From Candidatus Aminicenantes bacterium UBA647 (lineage in GTDB: Bacteria; Acidobacteriota; Aminicenantia; UBA2199), in the NCBI GenBank assembly GCA_002299555.1, contig DBOL01000005.1, positions 1-57,873 on the forward strand: DNA of 57,873 nucleotides, written 5' to 3'. The position numbers and the translations under genes are program-made. The notes beneath the pieces are model-generated. The model was not told the origin of the DNA. It did not search any database and saw nothing but the letters and a program-made list of their open reading frames with translations. Numbering within the stretch: position 1 is the first letter of the stretch; each line of letters begins with the position of its first letter. Of this stretch, positions 25,730 to 35,125 are shown one piece after another.

Positions 25730-26368
25730 ATGAGCGCACTAATAATAGACAAAGTAAAAAAAAAGGAAGACATCATCCTGGCCGCATTAAAAGTATTCGC
25801 TCAAAAAGGCCTTTCTAATGCAACCATAAAAGAGATAGCTGACATGGCAGGTATCGGAAAGGGTACAATATATGAATATTTTAAGGATAAGAATGAGATA
25901 ATCCACAGATCTTTTTTTTATTTTCAGAAGCTTTTTGAAGTTGATATGGAAACAATACTCCTTTCTGATGAAAACGGAGCTTCAAAATTGAAAAATCTGA
26001 CTGGTTCCATTATGGGTATTATTAAAAACGAGAACAACGATTATCTTGATCTGATGTTTGATTTTTGGGCTGAAGGAATAAAAGGGCATGAAAAGGGGTT
26101 AATGCTTAATGAAATGAACAAATTCTATAAGTCCTATCGAAAACTTTTCGAAGATGTTCTTAGAGAAGGGATTATTGATGGAAGTATTCGAAAAGATATA
26201 GATCCATTTGAAACATCAAGTATTATTATTGGGACAATGGATGGAGTAATGGTTCAGTGGATACTGGATAAGAAAGATATCGATCTGCAAAAAATTGAAA
26301 AAAACCTGATTAATCTGATCTTGAAAGGCGTCGGGGTCAGTTTATTGGACAAGGAGGATTCCAAATGA
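25730..26368 (+). CDS. TetR/AcrR-family transcriptional repressor
   Basis: The 212-residue protein has the TetR HTH near residues 10-60: IILAALKVFAQKGLSNATIKEIADMAGIGKGTIYEYFKDKNEIIHRSF. The C-terminal ligand domain is unremarkable. It is first in a six-gene operon and overlaps the LolA-like gene by 4 nt. Inducer unknown; membrane lipids or envelope stress would suit the downstream genes (inference). Confidence 0.93.
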   Translation: MSALIIDKVKKKEDIILAALKVFAQKGLSNATIKEIADMAGIGKGTIYEYFKDKNEIIHRSFFYFQKLFEVDMETILLSDENGASKLKNLTGSIMGIIKNENNDYLDLMFDFWAEGIKGHEKGLMLNEMNKFYKSYRKLFEDVLREGIIDGSIRKDIDPFETSSIIIGTMDGVMVQWILDKKDIDLQKIEKNLINLILKGVGVSLLDKEDSK

Positions 26369-27126
26369 AAACTTGGAAAATAGTATTTCTAAGCTTAACT
26401 TTTTTCATCTATAGCTCTTTTTTTCTGATAGCAAATGATGATCCAAAGGCAAGGGCGATAGTTAAAAAGGTGGATGAGCTTTACAGGAGTGGTTCAAGCT
26501 ATGGTTTGTTTGAGATGGAGATAGTAACTCCTCACTGGGAAAGAAAACTGAAGATCAAAACCTGGAGTATAGGGAAAAAGAGAACATTCATGAGGATACT
26601 TGAACCTAAAAAAGAGAGAGGAATGGCAACATTAAAGATTGATAAAGAGATGTGGAACTATCTTCCAAAAACCAATAAAGTAATGAAGATACCTCCCTCA
26701 ATGATGATGGGGTCATGGATGGGCTCAGATTTTACAAATGATGATCTTGTAAAAGAGTATACATATCTTGAGGATTATCATTTTGAAATAATTAAACCGG
26801 ATGGGGAAGATCCATTAAACACATATGTAAAATGTATTCCTAAAGAGGGTCTTCCGATCATATGGGGCCATATTATTATTGCTGTAACGAAAAAAGGAGA
26901 TTTCCCGGTCTGGCAGAAATTCTATGATGAAAAAGGGAATCTAATGAGAGAGATGAATTTCAAGGATATCAAAAAATTCGGAAAAAGAGAGATTCCTTCA
27001 GTGATGGAATTGATCCCAACGAGAAAGAAAGGGAAAAAGACGATTATCAGATATCTGGAAGCAAAGTTTGATATAAAAATTGATAAAAAAATATTTACTT
27101 TAAGAAATCTGAGAAAAGGGATTTAA
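26365..27126 (+). CDS. LolA-like outer membrane lipoprotein-sorting protein
   Basis: The 253-residue precursor has a signal peptide (MKTWKIVFLSLTFFIYSSFFLIA) and matches the LolA-like family of COG2834: KARAIVKKVDELYRSGSSYGLFEMEIVT, RTFMRILEPKKERGMATLKI, MWNYLPKTNKVMKIPPSMMMGSWMGSDFTNDDLVKEY. Such proteins bind lipid or lipoprotein acyl chains in the periplasm. Linked to two FtsX-type permeases and an ATPase, it likely forms an envelope lipid/lipoprotein export route distinct from housekeeping Lol. Confidence 0.88.
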   Translation: MKTWKIVFLSLTFFIYSSFFLIANDDPKARAIVKKVDELYRSGSSYGLFEMEIVTPHWERKLKIKTWSIGKKRTFMRILEPKKERGMATLKIDKEMWNYLPKTNKVMKIPPSMMMGSWMGSDFTNDDLVKEYTYLEDYHFEIIKPDGEDPLNTYVKCIPKEGLPIIWGHIIIAVTKKGDFPVWQKFYDEKGNLMREMNFKDIKKFGKREIPSVMELIPTRKKGKKTIIRYLEAKFDIKIDKKIFTLRNLRKGI

Positions 27127-27127
27127 A

Positions 27128-28345
27128 ATGATCATTTTAAAGATAGCATTCAGAAATATATTCAGGCAGAAGAGAAGAAGTATATTAACTGCACTGAGTA
27201 TGTTTGGAGGGTTCTTCTTATCTGCTTTTTTCATAGGATTTTCTGATGGTTCATATAACACTATAATAAGTATGTTTACGAGTAACAATCTCGGGCATAT
27301 TCAGATTCATGAGAACACATATCTGGATAAGCCCTCGCTTTACAAAACAATTAACAATTATGAAGAAGTACTCCAGAAATTAGCTGAGATTAAAGGTGTA
27401 AAATCTTATTCTCCAAGAATATTTTCTGCAGGAATTGTTTCAGTCGGTGATAAAAGTTCCGGGGCAAGGATATTTGGAGTTGATCAGAGTAAAGAGATAA
27501 AAACAACAAATTTTGACAAGAAGATAATAAAAGGAAAAGTTTTCTCTGGTGAAGAGGCGTACGAAGTTATCATTGGTGAAGGATTATCAAAGATACTTAA
27601 AGCAGAGATCGGAGAGGAACTTGTTGTTATCAGTCAGGGTGCTGACGGATCAATTGCAAATGATGCCTATAAGATAACGGGCATATCAAAAAGCGGAAAT
27701 GAAATTGAGGATAGAGTGACAATGTATCTACCTTTGAAGGTTGCTCAGGAACTTCTTGTCCTGGAAGGAAGGGTCCATGAAATAGCGATAACGGTAGGGA
27801 ATCTTAACTCCGTGAACAAGATAAATGAACTGGTATCAAAGAAAATAAATTCTGAAGAAATCGAGGCTGTACCATGGCAGGTTTTTGCTAAATCTTTCTA
27901 CGATGCTATGCAGGCTGATGTAGCGGGAATGTGGGTAATGCTGGTGATAATAATGTTTGTAGTTGCTATCGGAGTTCTGAACACTGTTCTGATGTCTGTT
28001 CTGGAAAGAAGAAGGGAGTACGGATTATTGAAAGCAATGGGGACTAAACCTAAGGATATCATTAAACTTATATTGACCGAGATCAATATTCTTGCATTTA
28101 TATGTATTATCCTGGGATCTGTTGCAGGATTCGGGATCAACCTTCTGCTATCCAAGCATGGAATTGCAATGCCTGAACCGATAACTTATGGAGGTATGAA
28201 ATTTCAGTATATGACATCTGAAGTTAATCTCAGGAGTTTTCTGATACCTGCTGTTATTGTATTCGTTTCAGCAACAATTGTCGGATTTTTCCCGGCATTG
28301 AAAGCAGCGAAAACCGATCCTGCTAAAGCGATGAGGACACACTGA
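27128..28345 (+). CDS. ABC transporter permease, FtsX/MacB/LolC-like (first)
   Basis: A 405-residue permease: N-terminal membrane helix after IAFRNIFRQKRRSILTALSMFGGFFLSAFFIGF, a periplasmic MacB_PCD-like domain (~45-260), then three helices of the FtsX domain (VMLVIIMFVVAIGVLNTVLMSVLERRREYGLLKAMGTKPKDI and VIVFVSATIVGFFPALKAAKTDPAKAMR). This LolCE-like layout goes with substrates extracted from the inner membrane. It starts one nt after the LolA-like stop. Confidence 0.92.
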   Translation: MIILKIAFRNIFRQKRRSILTALSMFGGFFLSAFFIGFSDGSYNTIISMFTSNNLGHIQIHENTYLDKPSLYKTINNYEEVLQKLAEIKGVKSYSPRIFSAGIVSVGDKSSGARIFGVDQSKEIKTTNFDKKIIKGKVFSGEEAYEVIIGEGLSKILKAEIGEELVVISQGADGSIANDAYKITGISKSGNEIEDRVTMYLPLKVAQELLVLEGRVHEIAITVGNLNSVNKINELVSKKINSEEIEAVPWQVFAKSFYDAMQADVAGMWVMLVIIMFVVAIGVLNTVLMSVLERRREYGLLKAMGTKPKDIIKLILTEINILAFICIILGSVAGFGINLLLSKHGIAMPEPITYGGMKFQYMTSEVNLRSFLIPAVIVFVSATIVGFFPALKAAKTDPAKAMRTH

Positions 28346-28367
28346 TGAGGGCGGGGAGGAGAAAATA

Positions 28368-29591
28368 ATGTTTTATCTTAAACTGGCGTGGAGAAATATT
28401 TTAAGGAATAAAAGGAGAACAATTATTGCAAGTATTGCGATCGGAGTAGGGCTTGCATCCATGATCCTCACAGATGGGATAATGATCGGGATGAAGGATA
28501 ATCTGGTTGACTCAGCGACTTCAACATTGCTTGGGGAGGCGCAGATCCATCATAAATATTTCAGAAAAACCCAGGATGTGGAAAAAACTATTATAAACAA
28601 AAATGAGGTTTTAAAAGAGCTTGGAGGAGATAATTCTGTTGATAAATTCAGTGAAAGAACACTTTCACTGGGTATGATCACGTCACCCTCAACTGTAGAA
28701 TCGGTAATCGTATATGGTATTGATCCTGATTCAGATAAATATCTGTCAAAGATCGATAACAGAATTCGAGAAGGTACATATTTCGGGAGTGAAGGGAAAA
28801 GGGATATTGTTATCGGGAGTAAGCTTGCAGAAGTTCTTGAGGTATCTCTGGGAGATCGAATCGTTATAACGGTAGCTCAGGCTTTCACCGGTGATCTTTC
28901 ACAGGAAATGTTTCTAATTGGAGGAATATATCACTTTAATGTAAAAGAGATGGATAATGGTATGGTTTTTATCAGGAAAGAAAAAGCACAGGAAATGCTT
29001 AATATCAGTACTGAAATTCATGAAATAGCTGTAAAGTTCACAGGAATCAGGATGGCTGAGGATAAAAATCTCACGTTCTGGGAAAAATATGGATCAGGAG
29101 AAAATGAAGCTTTAAGCTGGGCGAAAATAATGCCGGAGTTGAAAAACATGCTTGATATGACAGATGTTTCTCTTTACATGATGGGAGGAATTCTATTCTT
29201 TATAGTTATTTTCGGGATAATAAATGCACTTTTTATGTCTCTTTATGAAAGGATGTTCGAATTCGGTATACTTAAAGCTGTTGGAACAAGGCCCGGAGGA
29301 TTGAGAAAATTGATACTTTTCGAAGCCGCCAGTCTTGCAGTTATCAGTAATATCATCGGTATAATTCTGGGATTTATCGGAAGCATTCTACTTGTAAAAT
29401 ATGGAATTGATTATGGCGGTATTGAGATCTCCGGTGCATATATGCACGAGAAGATCTATCCGGTTATGACAATTTTCCAATATATAAAATATCCCGTTTT
29501 TGTATTAATATTTACAATTATTATTGGATTGTATCCTGCAATTGTGGCCGGAAGGATGAAGGTTACCGATGCTTTACGTAAAAGTATGTAA
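28368..29591 (+). CDS. ABC transporter permease, FtsX/MacB/LolC-like (second)
   Basis: At 407 residues it has the same architecture as its neighbour (LAWRNILRNKRRTIIASIAIGVGLASMIL; LFFIVIFGIINALFMSLYERMFEFGILKAVGTRPGGLR; VFVLIFTIIIGLYPAIVAGRMKVTDALRK). The two permeases are divergent paralogues expected to heterodimerise, as LolC and LolE do. GGGGAGGAG precedes the ATG at 28368. Confidence 0.92.
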   Translation: MFYLKLAWRNILRNKRRTIIASIAIGVGLASMILTDGIMIGMKDNLVDSATSTLLGEAQIHHKYFRKTQDVEKTIINKNEVLKELGGDNSVDKFSERTLSLGMITSPSTVESVIVYGIDPDSDKYLSKIDNRIREGTYFGSEGKRDIVIGSKLAEVLEVSLGDRIVITVAQAFTGDLSQEMFLIGGIYHFNVKEMDNGMVFIRKEKAQEMLNISTEIHEIAVKFTGIRMAEDKNLTFWEKYGSGENEALSWAKIMPELKNMLDMTDVSLYMMGGILFFIVIFGIINALFMSLYERMFEFGILKAVGTRPGGLRKLILFEAASLAVISNIIGIILGFIGSILLVKYGIDYGGIEISGAYMHEKIYPVMTIFQYIKYPVFVLIFTIIIGLYPAIVAGRMKVTDALRKSM

Positions 29592-29643
29592 AATTATGAC
29601 TAAGATTAAAAAAACTATATCTCTTTTTGAATGGAGGGTCTAA

Positions 29644-30336
29644 ATGGATCAAAAAACAATTATTTCTACAGAAAATCTCGTTAAAACATATAAAGATAAC
29701 GGGATGGAGGCAAAAGCTGTAAGAGGAATTAGTCTTGAAATAACTTCTGGAGAATTTACTGCAGTAGTGGGGCCTTCAGGTTCGGGTAAGACAACATTCC
29801 TTAATCTTATCTCAGGCCTGGATACACCAACTAAAGGGACAGTTATGATAAACAACAAACTGATCTCAGAAATGAAAGGGAAAGAACTTTCAGATTTCAG
29901 AAGAGATAATATCGGATTTGTTTTTCAATCCTATAATTTGATCCCTGTGCTGACAGTGGAAGAAAATATTGAATATATCATGCTGCTTCAAAATGTTCCT
30001 AAAAGCGAAAGGCATGAGAGGGTTATTAAGATACTTGAAGAAGTTGGATTATCCGGTCTGGAAACAAGGAGGCCTACCCAATTATCAGGAGGGCAGCAGC
30101 AGAGGGTTGCGATTGCCAGAGCAATGGTATCAAATCCAACACTTATCCTGGCTGATGAACCGACAGCAAACCTGGACTCGGAGATGGGTTCTGAACTCCT
30201 GAAAATGATGAAAGTTCTGAATGAGACAACGGGAATGACATTTCTGTTTTCTACTCATGATGAAATGATAATGGATAGAGCAAGACGTCTTATTACTCTA
30301 AAGGATGGTTTAGTAAAAACCGATGAGATCAGGTAA
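29644..30336 (+). CDS. ABC transporter ATP-binding protein (LolD/MacB-like)
   Basis: A 230-residue ATPase with Walker A GPSGSGKTT (43-51), Q-loop VFQSYNLIP, signature LSGGQ (147-151), Walker B LILADEP (167-173) and H-loop STHD. It belongs to the LolD/MacB/FtsE branch. It powers the two permeases upstream. GGAGGG precedes ATG 29644; its 3' end overlaps the barrel gene by 14 nt. Confidence 0.95.
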   Translation: MDQKTIISTENLVKTYKDNGMEAKAVRGISLEITSGEFTAVVGPSGSGKTTFLNLISGLDTPTKGTVMINNKLISEMKGKELSDFRRDNIGFVFQSYNLIPVLTVEENIEYIMLLQNVPKSERHERVIKILEEVGLSGLETRRPTQLSGGQQQRVAIARAMVSNPTLILADEPTANLDSEMGSELLKMMKVLNETTGMTFLFSTHDEMIMDRARRLITLKDGLVKTDEIR

Positions 30337-31588
30337 CAACAAATTTTTCAGATCACTTATACTTTTAGTGTTTATTATTGTTACGCCTCTGATCTCATCA
30401 GAATTTAATTTTTCAGGATATTACAAATCATTTTTTAGTCTTCTGATGCCCAAGAGTATTGCATCTGAAGGAGACAATGTGAATATTTCCGATCTGGGGA
30501 TGTATTCAGAAAAGATCAGATTAAAAATGTCATATTCCCCTGTTGACTGGATCAGTTTAAGGGCTGAATATGAACTTACACCTACAATTCTTGATACCGC
30601 TGCATTGAGTTCATTTCAGTTGCTTGCTGGAGTTGATCCTCCGGGATACAGGATAGATGATATTCCTGAACAATTCTATTCAGGAGGAGATGACCCTGCC
30701 GGAGGTTTCTATATAAATCAGAATCTTGACAGGTTCTTTGCAACCATCACGTTTAACTTTGCTGACCTTTATATAGGACGTCAGGTGATATCATGGGGAA
30801 GCTCCTATGTTTTTAATCCTACCGATATCATTTCTCCTTTTAACTTTAATGAGATAGATAAGGAGGAGAAGAGAGGGGTTGATGCTATTAGGATTAGAAT
30901 TCCTCTTGGAGCCATGGATGAACTTGATATAGGATATGTATTTGGTGATGTGCCCGGAATAGACAATAGTGCTTTCTTCATCAGGGGAAAATTTAATATA
31001 CTTAAATCAGATTTTTCACTATTGTTATTAGGATTCAGGGAGAACCTGTTATTTGGATTTGACATGTCCGGTTCCCTCGGTGGAGCAGGGTTAAGGTTGG
31101 AAACAGCTTATATACTTGACAAAGTGATGGATAAAGAACTTCCTGAGGAATTGAAGAACAATTATTTTCGTTTCTCCCTCGGTCTTGATTATAGTTTCAG
31201 TGATACGATCTATGGATATATTGAGTACCATTTTAATTCACCCGGCTCAGGAGATACCGGGAACTATTTATCTTTAGTTAAAGATAACGCATATTCGGAG
31301 GGAAGTGTGTATCTTCTTGGGAAACACTATCTTTCCGGTGGCCTGACTTTTCAATTTCATCCGCTTGTTCCTTTCAGTGCAATGGCCATTTATAATCTGT
31401 CAGACGGATCTATAATAATTTCCCCGTCTTTAGAATATAATATAAGTGAAAATATATATTTATCTTTCGGCGCCTTCATCAGTGCAGGAAAGGGAGTTCA
31501 ATATACAAGTGTAGACAACCTGAATCTGCAATCCGAGTTTGGAGCTTATCCAAACCTCGTCTTTACTTCTATTCGAATATATTTCTGA
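30323..31588 (+). CDS. Outer-membrane beta-barrel protein linked to the LolA/ABC system
   Basis: The 421-residue precursor has a signal peptide (after a short charged start, SLILLVFIIVTPLISSEF) and alternating amphipathic strands through to a C-terminal aromatic (SIRIYF), as in outer-membrane barrels. The block LYIGRQVISWGSSYVFNPTDIISPFNFNEIDKEEKRGVDAIR is like DUF1302/alginate-export-type porins. Its co-transcription with the LolA-like/ABC set suggests it is the outer-membrane component or a client. Confidence 0.75.
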   Translation: MRSGNNKFFRSLILLVFIIVTPLISSEFNFSGYYKSFFSLLMPKSIASEGDNVNISDLGMYSEKIRLKMSYSPVDWISLRAEYELTPTILDTAALSSFQLLAGVDPPGYRIDDIPEQFYSGGDDPAGGFYINQNLDRFFATITFNFADLYIGRQVISWGSSYVFNPTDIISPFNFNEIDKEEKRGVDAIRIRIPLGAMDELDIGYVFGDVPGIDNSAFFIRGKFNILKSDFSLLLLGFRENLLFGFDMSGSLGGAGLRLETAYILDKVMDKELPEELKNNYFRFSLGLDYSFSDTIYGYIEYHFNSPGSGDTGNYLSLVKDNAYSEGSVYLLGKHYLSGGLTFQFHPLVPFSAMAIYNLSDGSIIISPSLEYNISENIYLSFGAFISAGKGVQYTSVDNLNLQSEFGAYPNLVFTSIRIYF

Positions 31589-31598
31589 TCAACAACTA

Positions 31599-32525
31599 CT
31601 ATTTGTTGACCTGAAATGTTGTATCATTCTTTTCAAGAAAGTTAACTATCTGATTAATTGCGGCAACACCTGCATTGATATTCGCTTCAGATGTCTGAGC
31701 TCCCATTTTCTTTGGTGTGAAGAAACATCTGTCACTGTATTTTTCAACGATCTGATCAGCACAATCAGGTGCTATATCAGAGATATAAGTGAAGTCTTCT
31801 CTATCTGAAAAGATCTTGAGTAATTCCGCTTCATCAATAACTTCTTTTCTTGCAGTGTTTACCAGAGTAGCTCCTTTCGGCATTTTTGAAGTAAGGGCAG
31901 TATTAATGGATCCTCTGGTTTTGTCATTGTTGGGGATGTTAAGAGATATATACTGGCATGTCGAATAGAGTTCATCTACAGTTGGAAGTGGTATGATTCC
32001 GTCACTTTCAATGACCGAATTTTCAACGAAAGGATCATAGGCAAATACTTTCATGCCGAATCCCTTGGCAATTCCTGCAACATATTTGCCTACATTACCA
32101 TAAGCATGAATACCCAGATTCTTTCCTTTTAATTCTGTTCCTGACTTTCCATTATATTTATTCCGTGCCATCATTACCATCATTCCAACAGCCAGTTCAG
32201 CAACAGCGTTAGAATTTTGTCCGGGGGTGTTCATTACAACTATATTCTTTGCAGAAGCAGAATCAAGATCAACATTGTCATATCCGGCGCCGGCTCTAAC
32301 TATTATTTTCAAATCATCCGAAGCACTAATGATCTCCTTATCGATCTTATCGCTTCTTATTATAATCGCGTCATATCCGGGAAGTTTGTTGATGATCTGA
32401 CTCTTATCTGAATAAGACTCTAACAGATCGATCTGGTATCCGGCAGATTCTCCCGCTTTTTTCAATTCCTTTATTGCTTTTGCTGCAAATGGTTTGATCG
32501 TTACTACTAATACTTTTTTTGACAT
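31599..32525 (-). CDS. serA: D-3-phosphoglycerate dehydrogenase, Bacteroidetes-like form
   Basis: This 308-residue protein is a D-2-hydroxyacid dehydrogenase of the serine pathway. It begins VLVVTIKPFAAKAI and has VRAGAGYDNVDL, NTPGQNSNAVAEL and the nucleotide-binding stretch KGKNLGIHAYGNVGKYVA. The active-site region ends NTARKEVID and FTPKKMGAQTSEANINAG; in ordinary family members the second site is PHIGA with catalytic His, here Lys. The same pattern occurs in Bacteroides SerA-like proteins, so it is a subfamily trait. No ACT domain. No serC nearby. Confidence 0.88.
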   Translation of the reverse strand: MSKKVLVVTIKPFAAKAIKELKKAGESAGYQIDLLESYSDKSQIINKLPGYDAIIIRSDKIDKEIISASDDLKIIVRAGAGYDNVDLDSASAKNIVVMNTPGQNSNAVAELAVGMMVMMARNKYNGKSGTELKGKNLGIHAYGNVGKYVAGIAKGFGMKVFAYDPFVENSVIESDGIIPLPTVDELYSTCQYISLNIPNNDKTRGSINTALTSKMPKGATLVNTARKEVIDEAELLKIFSDREDFTYISDIAPDCADQIVEKYSDRCFFTPKKMGAQTSEANINAGVAAINQIVNFLEKNDTTFQVNK

Positions 32526-32582
32526 TTTTACCTCCCTTAAGAAAAGATAATTTTACAGACTTTTTTTGTAAAATTCAATGAA

Positions 32583-33989
32583 TTATCTGAAAGTTTTTAA
32601 GAGTGAGAATTTTATACCCTTAAAAGGGGGGAGCACATAGCACTGACCTCCGGAGCATACCTGTCCGCCTCTGATAGTTCCACCTGAAATCCGTATCTCC
32701 ATGTCATTGGTGAAATTTAATACAAGTCCTCCGTTGAAGAAATTATTAAGTCCGATGATCTTATTATAAGAATATTGATATGACAGGAAAAGTGTTATCC
32801 CTTTGGCATGAGCCACCTGAAAGGAATAGTCCTGTTCATTAAATTTGAAATTGTTGTCACGATAGCGTTTGTCCCTTGACGAAATTGTAAAGCTGAGAAG
32901 ATCTGATAATTGCCATGTGAGATCCAAATCGGATTTTTTGATCGGGAAAATAATGTTTCTGATACCGTAGGTCAGATTAAACGAGAATTTTTCTCCAACA
33001 TCAATTGCACTGACCCCTCCATAAATATGGAAACCATTATCTTCATACTCTCTGTATTTACCTATGTTAAAAAAAAATGATATTTCTGGATCAAAGACAG
33101 TATACTGGAAAAGGATCCTAACCCCCTCAGTGTCATTAATTGAAGATGTTTCATCTTCTTTGTCCGCAATTGGCGGATTGTTCATCTCATTGTCAAAATT
33201 GGAATACTTTTTATATTCGATAAGCATAGTTATATGAGATTTGTTAAATGTGAGGTTTGAATAGATAGCGTGGCCGTTCTTCATTGAATTTTCTACAAAA
33301 TCAAGAAATGCGATCTCTGCATAATAACTGAAGTGACTGAAGAACTTATTTGTTTTAATATTGAAAGAATATGTCAGCCTGTCTCCAAGAAGCCTCAACG
33401 TATCTTCATCGATAATATAACTGAATCTGCCTCCGAGTCTGCTGTTTCCTGACAGTTTGAGATCGAGTTCACCACCTGCTACTCTCCATTTCTGATCAAA
33501 TGTATCATCATTTATCTCACCGCCTAATATACGGAGATCAAATCTGTTTGATAGGTATCTGATATCTGCACCGAGTATTGTCCTTTCTCTGAAAATTTCA
33601 TCATTTTTTTGCACCGACAAGACAAGTCCATGACCGAGAACTGAATATAGATCTCCAACAATAACTTTCAGTTTTTTTGAATTATACCTTATAGTTTTCC
33701 TGAAAATATCGAAATTTGTATCTGAAATAGTAGTATTTGGGGCTCTTTTATAATAATTGTTTGTCCTGAGTGTAAGGTTGAAGGACCATTTTTTAATATT
33801 TGCAAAAATTGAGAGAGTCTCATAGAATTGTCCGGTATTTTCGTAAGTATTGTTAAGATTATAAAGGAGCTTGTTGTTAATGAAAAAATTAAGTTCTCCG
33901 GCCTGAAATCCATTTAGATCAAGTGAACCGATAAAGAGCAGAAAAATAATAAGTAAAAAAAGGATATTCTTATTTATCTGTAAGTTCAT
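32583..33989 (-). CDS. Outer-membrane beta-barrel protein with C-terminal CxxxxC hairpin
   Basis: A 468-residue precursor with signal peptide (NILFLLIIFLLFIGSLDLNGF) and barrel-like alternating strands. Landmarks are VIVGDLYSVLGHGLVLSVQKND, typical of DUF6029-like barrels, and near the end GGTIRGGQVCSGGQCYVLPPFKGIKFSLLKTF with two cysteines four residues apart. The start overlaps the upstream TlpA-like gene by 20 nt. Two thioredoxin-like genes precede it in the same operon. Substrate unknown. Confidence 0.7.
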   Translation of the reverse strand: MNLQINKNILFLLIIFLLFIGSLDLNGFQAGELNFFINNKLLYNLNNTYENTGQFYETLSIFANIKKWSFNLTLRTNNYYKRAPNTTISDTNFDIFRKTIRYNSKKLKVIVGDLYSVLGHGLVLSVQKNDEIFRERTILGADIRYLSNRFDLRILGGEINDDTFDQKWRVAGGELDLKLSGNSRLGGRFSYIIDEDTLRLLGDRLTYSFNIKTNKFFSHFSYYAEIAFLDFVENSMKNGHAIYSNLTFNKSHITMLIEYKKYSNFDNEMNNPPIADKEDETSSINDTEGVRILFQYTVFDPEISFFFNIGKYREYEDNGFHIYGGVSAIDVGEKFSFNLTYGIRNIIFPIKKSDLDLTWQLSDLLSFTISSRDKRYRDNNFKFNEQDYSFQVAHAKGITLFLSYQYSYNKIIGLNNFFNGGLVLNFTNDMEIRISGGTIRGGQVCSGGQCYVLPPFKGIKFSLLKTFR

Positions 33990-34452
33990 TTATCTTTTCT
34001 CTTATTTTTTTTTCAAAGCCGGGAACATATCCTGTATGTGTAAAAACGATCTTTTTGGATAGATCAATTATCATAGTGTACGGGATCGTTCCAGCCGGAT
34101 TGAATATACCCGAAACATTGCTGTCGGGGTCGAGAAGAACTGTGAATCTATAGCCTCTGCTTTTAATATAGCTTTCTATCCTGGCGAATGATGAGGACTC
34201 ATCTGTAGAAATTGCAAGAACTTCCACTTGATCACTAAATTCCCGGCCAATCTCATCAAGTTTTTTTAGCAGTTTTTTGCACGGTTTACACCAGGTGGCC
34301 CAGAAGTCTATTATTATGATCTTCTTCCCGAGAACTTCGGAAATAGAGAACTGAGTTCCATCAATTTTTTTCAGAGAAAAATCGGGGAGAGAGGAAGGGG
34401 AAATTGAGGAAAAAAAAAGTATTATACTTATTACAAGGATCTTTGATCTCAT
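33970..34452 (-). CDS. TlpA/ResA-type periplasmic thioredoxin-like protein
   Basis: The 160-residue protein has a signal peptide (ILVISIILFFSSISPSS) and a thioredoxin fold with the active-site WATWCKPCKK and the cis-Pro region AGTIPYTMIID. TlpA/ResA proteins reduce or isomerise disulfides outside the cytoplasm, for example in cytochrome c maturation. Middle gene of a three-gene operon with a lipoprotein redoxin and a barrel. Confidence 0.9.
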   Translation of the reverse strand: MRSKILVISIILFFSSISPSSLPDFSLKKIDGTQFSISEVLGKKIIIIDFWATWCKPCKKLLKKLDEIGREFSDQVEVLAISTDESSSFARIESYIKSRGYRFTVLLDPDSNVSGIFNPAGTIPYTMIIDLSKKIVFTHTGYVPGFEKKIREKINELTDK

Positions 34453-34473
34453 TTTATAAAGTTTAATAGTAGA

Positions 34474-35022
34474 TCAGAGGAGCTCTTCGATCTTATTTAT
34501 TACTGCAGTTTTATCAAACCCTGATCGCCTGTATCTGATAACAAAATCTCTCCCGATTATCACATTGAAAGGGATCCCGTCAAAACTGAAGAAGTCGATA
34601 AGAGACTTGTCCGGATCTGTTAATACTGTAAATCCGAGAACAAATTCCTTGACCCATCTTTGAATATCGCTCTGGTCAGAAGAATTGCCTTCTTCATCCT
34701 GATAAATGCATTGAACTATCTCCAAACCCCTTTCTTTATAAGTGTTGTAGATCTCCATCAGTTCAGATGCTTCGCTTCGGCACGGGCTGCACCACATTGC
34801 GCTAATATTAAGCAGGATTACTTTACCCTTAAGCGTGTCTAGAGAAAAGGTGTTACCGTTATGATCCTCTTCAACAAATGCCTGAATGAGATCTCCGATA
34901 AATTGACCGACTTCACCGGAATCCTGAACACCGTTATCTATAGTGTTTTCCACTGCTTTACATGATGTCACAACTATTAAAGCTAATAGTATTAGAATTA
35001 CTATTGATAAGTTCTTTTTCAT
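34474..35022 (-). CDS. TlpA-type redoxin lipoprotein
   Basis: A 182-residue lipoprotein: lipobox IVVTSC at residues 16-21, then a redoxin domain with AMWCSPCR and FDGIPFNVIIG (cis-Pro). Insertion YQDEEGNSSDQSDIQRWVKEF is seen in AhpC/TSA-like redoxins. It is first in the operon, with an AAGGAG site. Likely anchored on the periplasmic side of a membrane. Confidence 0.9.
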   Translation of the reverse strand: MKKNLSIVILILLALIVVTSCKAVENTIDNGVQDSGEVGQFIGDLIQAFVEEDHNGNTFSLDTLKGKVILLNISAMWCSPCRSEASELMEIYNTYKERGLEIVQCIYQDEEGNSSDQSDIQRWVKEFVLGFTVLTDPDKSLIDFFSFDGIPFNVIIGRDFVIRYRRSGFDKTAVINKIEELL

Positions 35023-35125
35023 CTACTTCTCCTTGTTAAATATACCTTGTCTGGTAACAGATTAGCATTTTGCAAATATATCATATTAAGTAGTACGAAG
35101 CAATTGGATAAATCTGGAAATTAAC

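Noticed and set aside
31589..31609. TCAACAA/TTGTTGA hairpin between the barrel gene and serA as a terminator.
   Set aside because: Only 7 AT-rich pairs, no T-run, and it overlaps the serA coding end.
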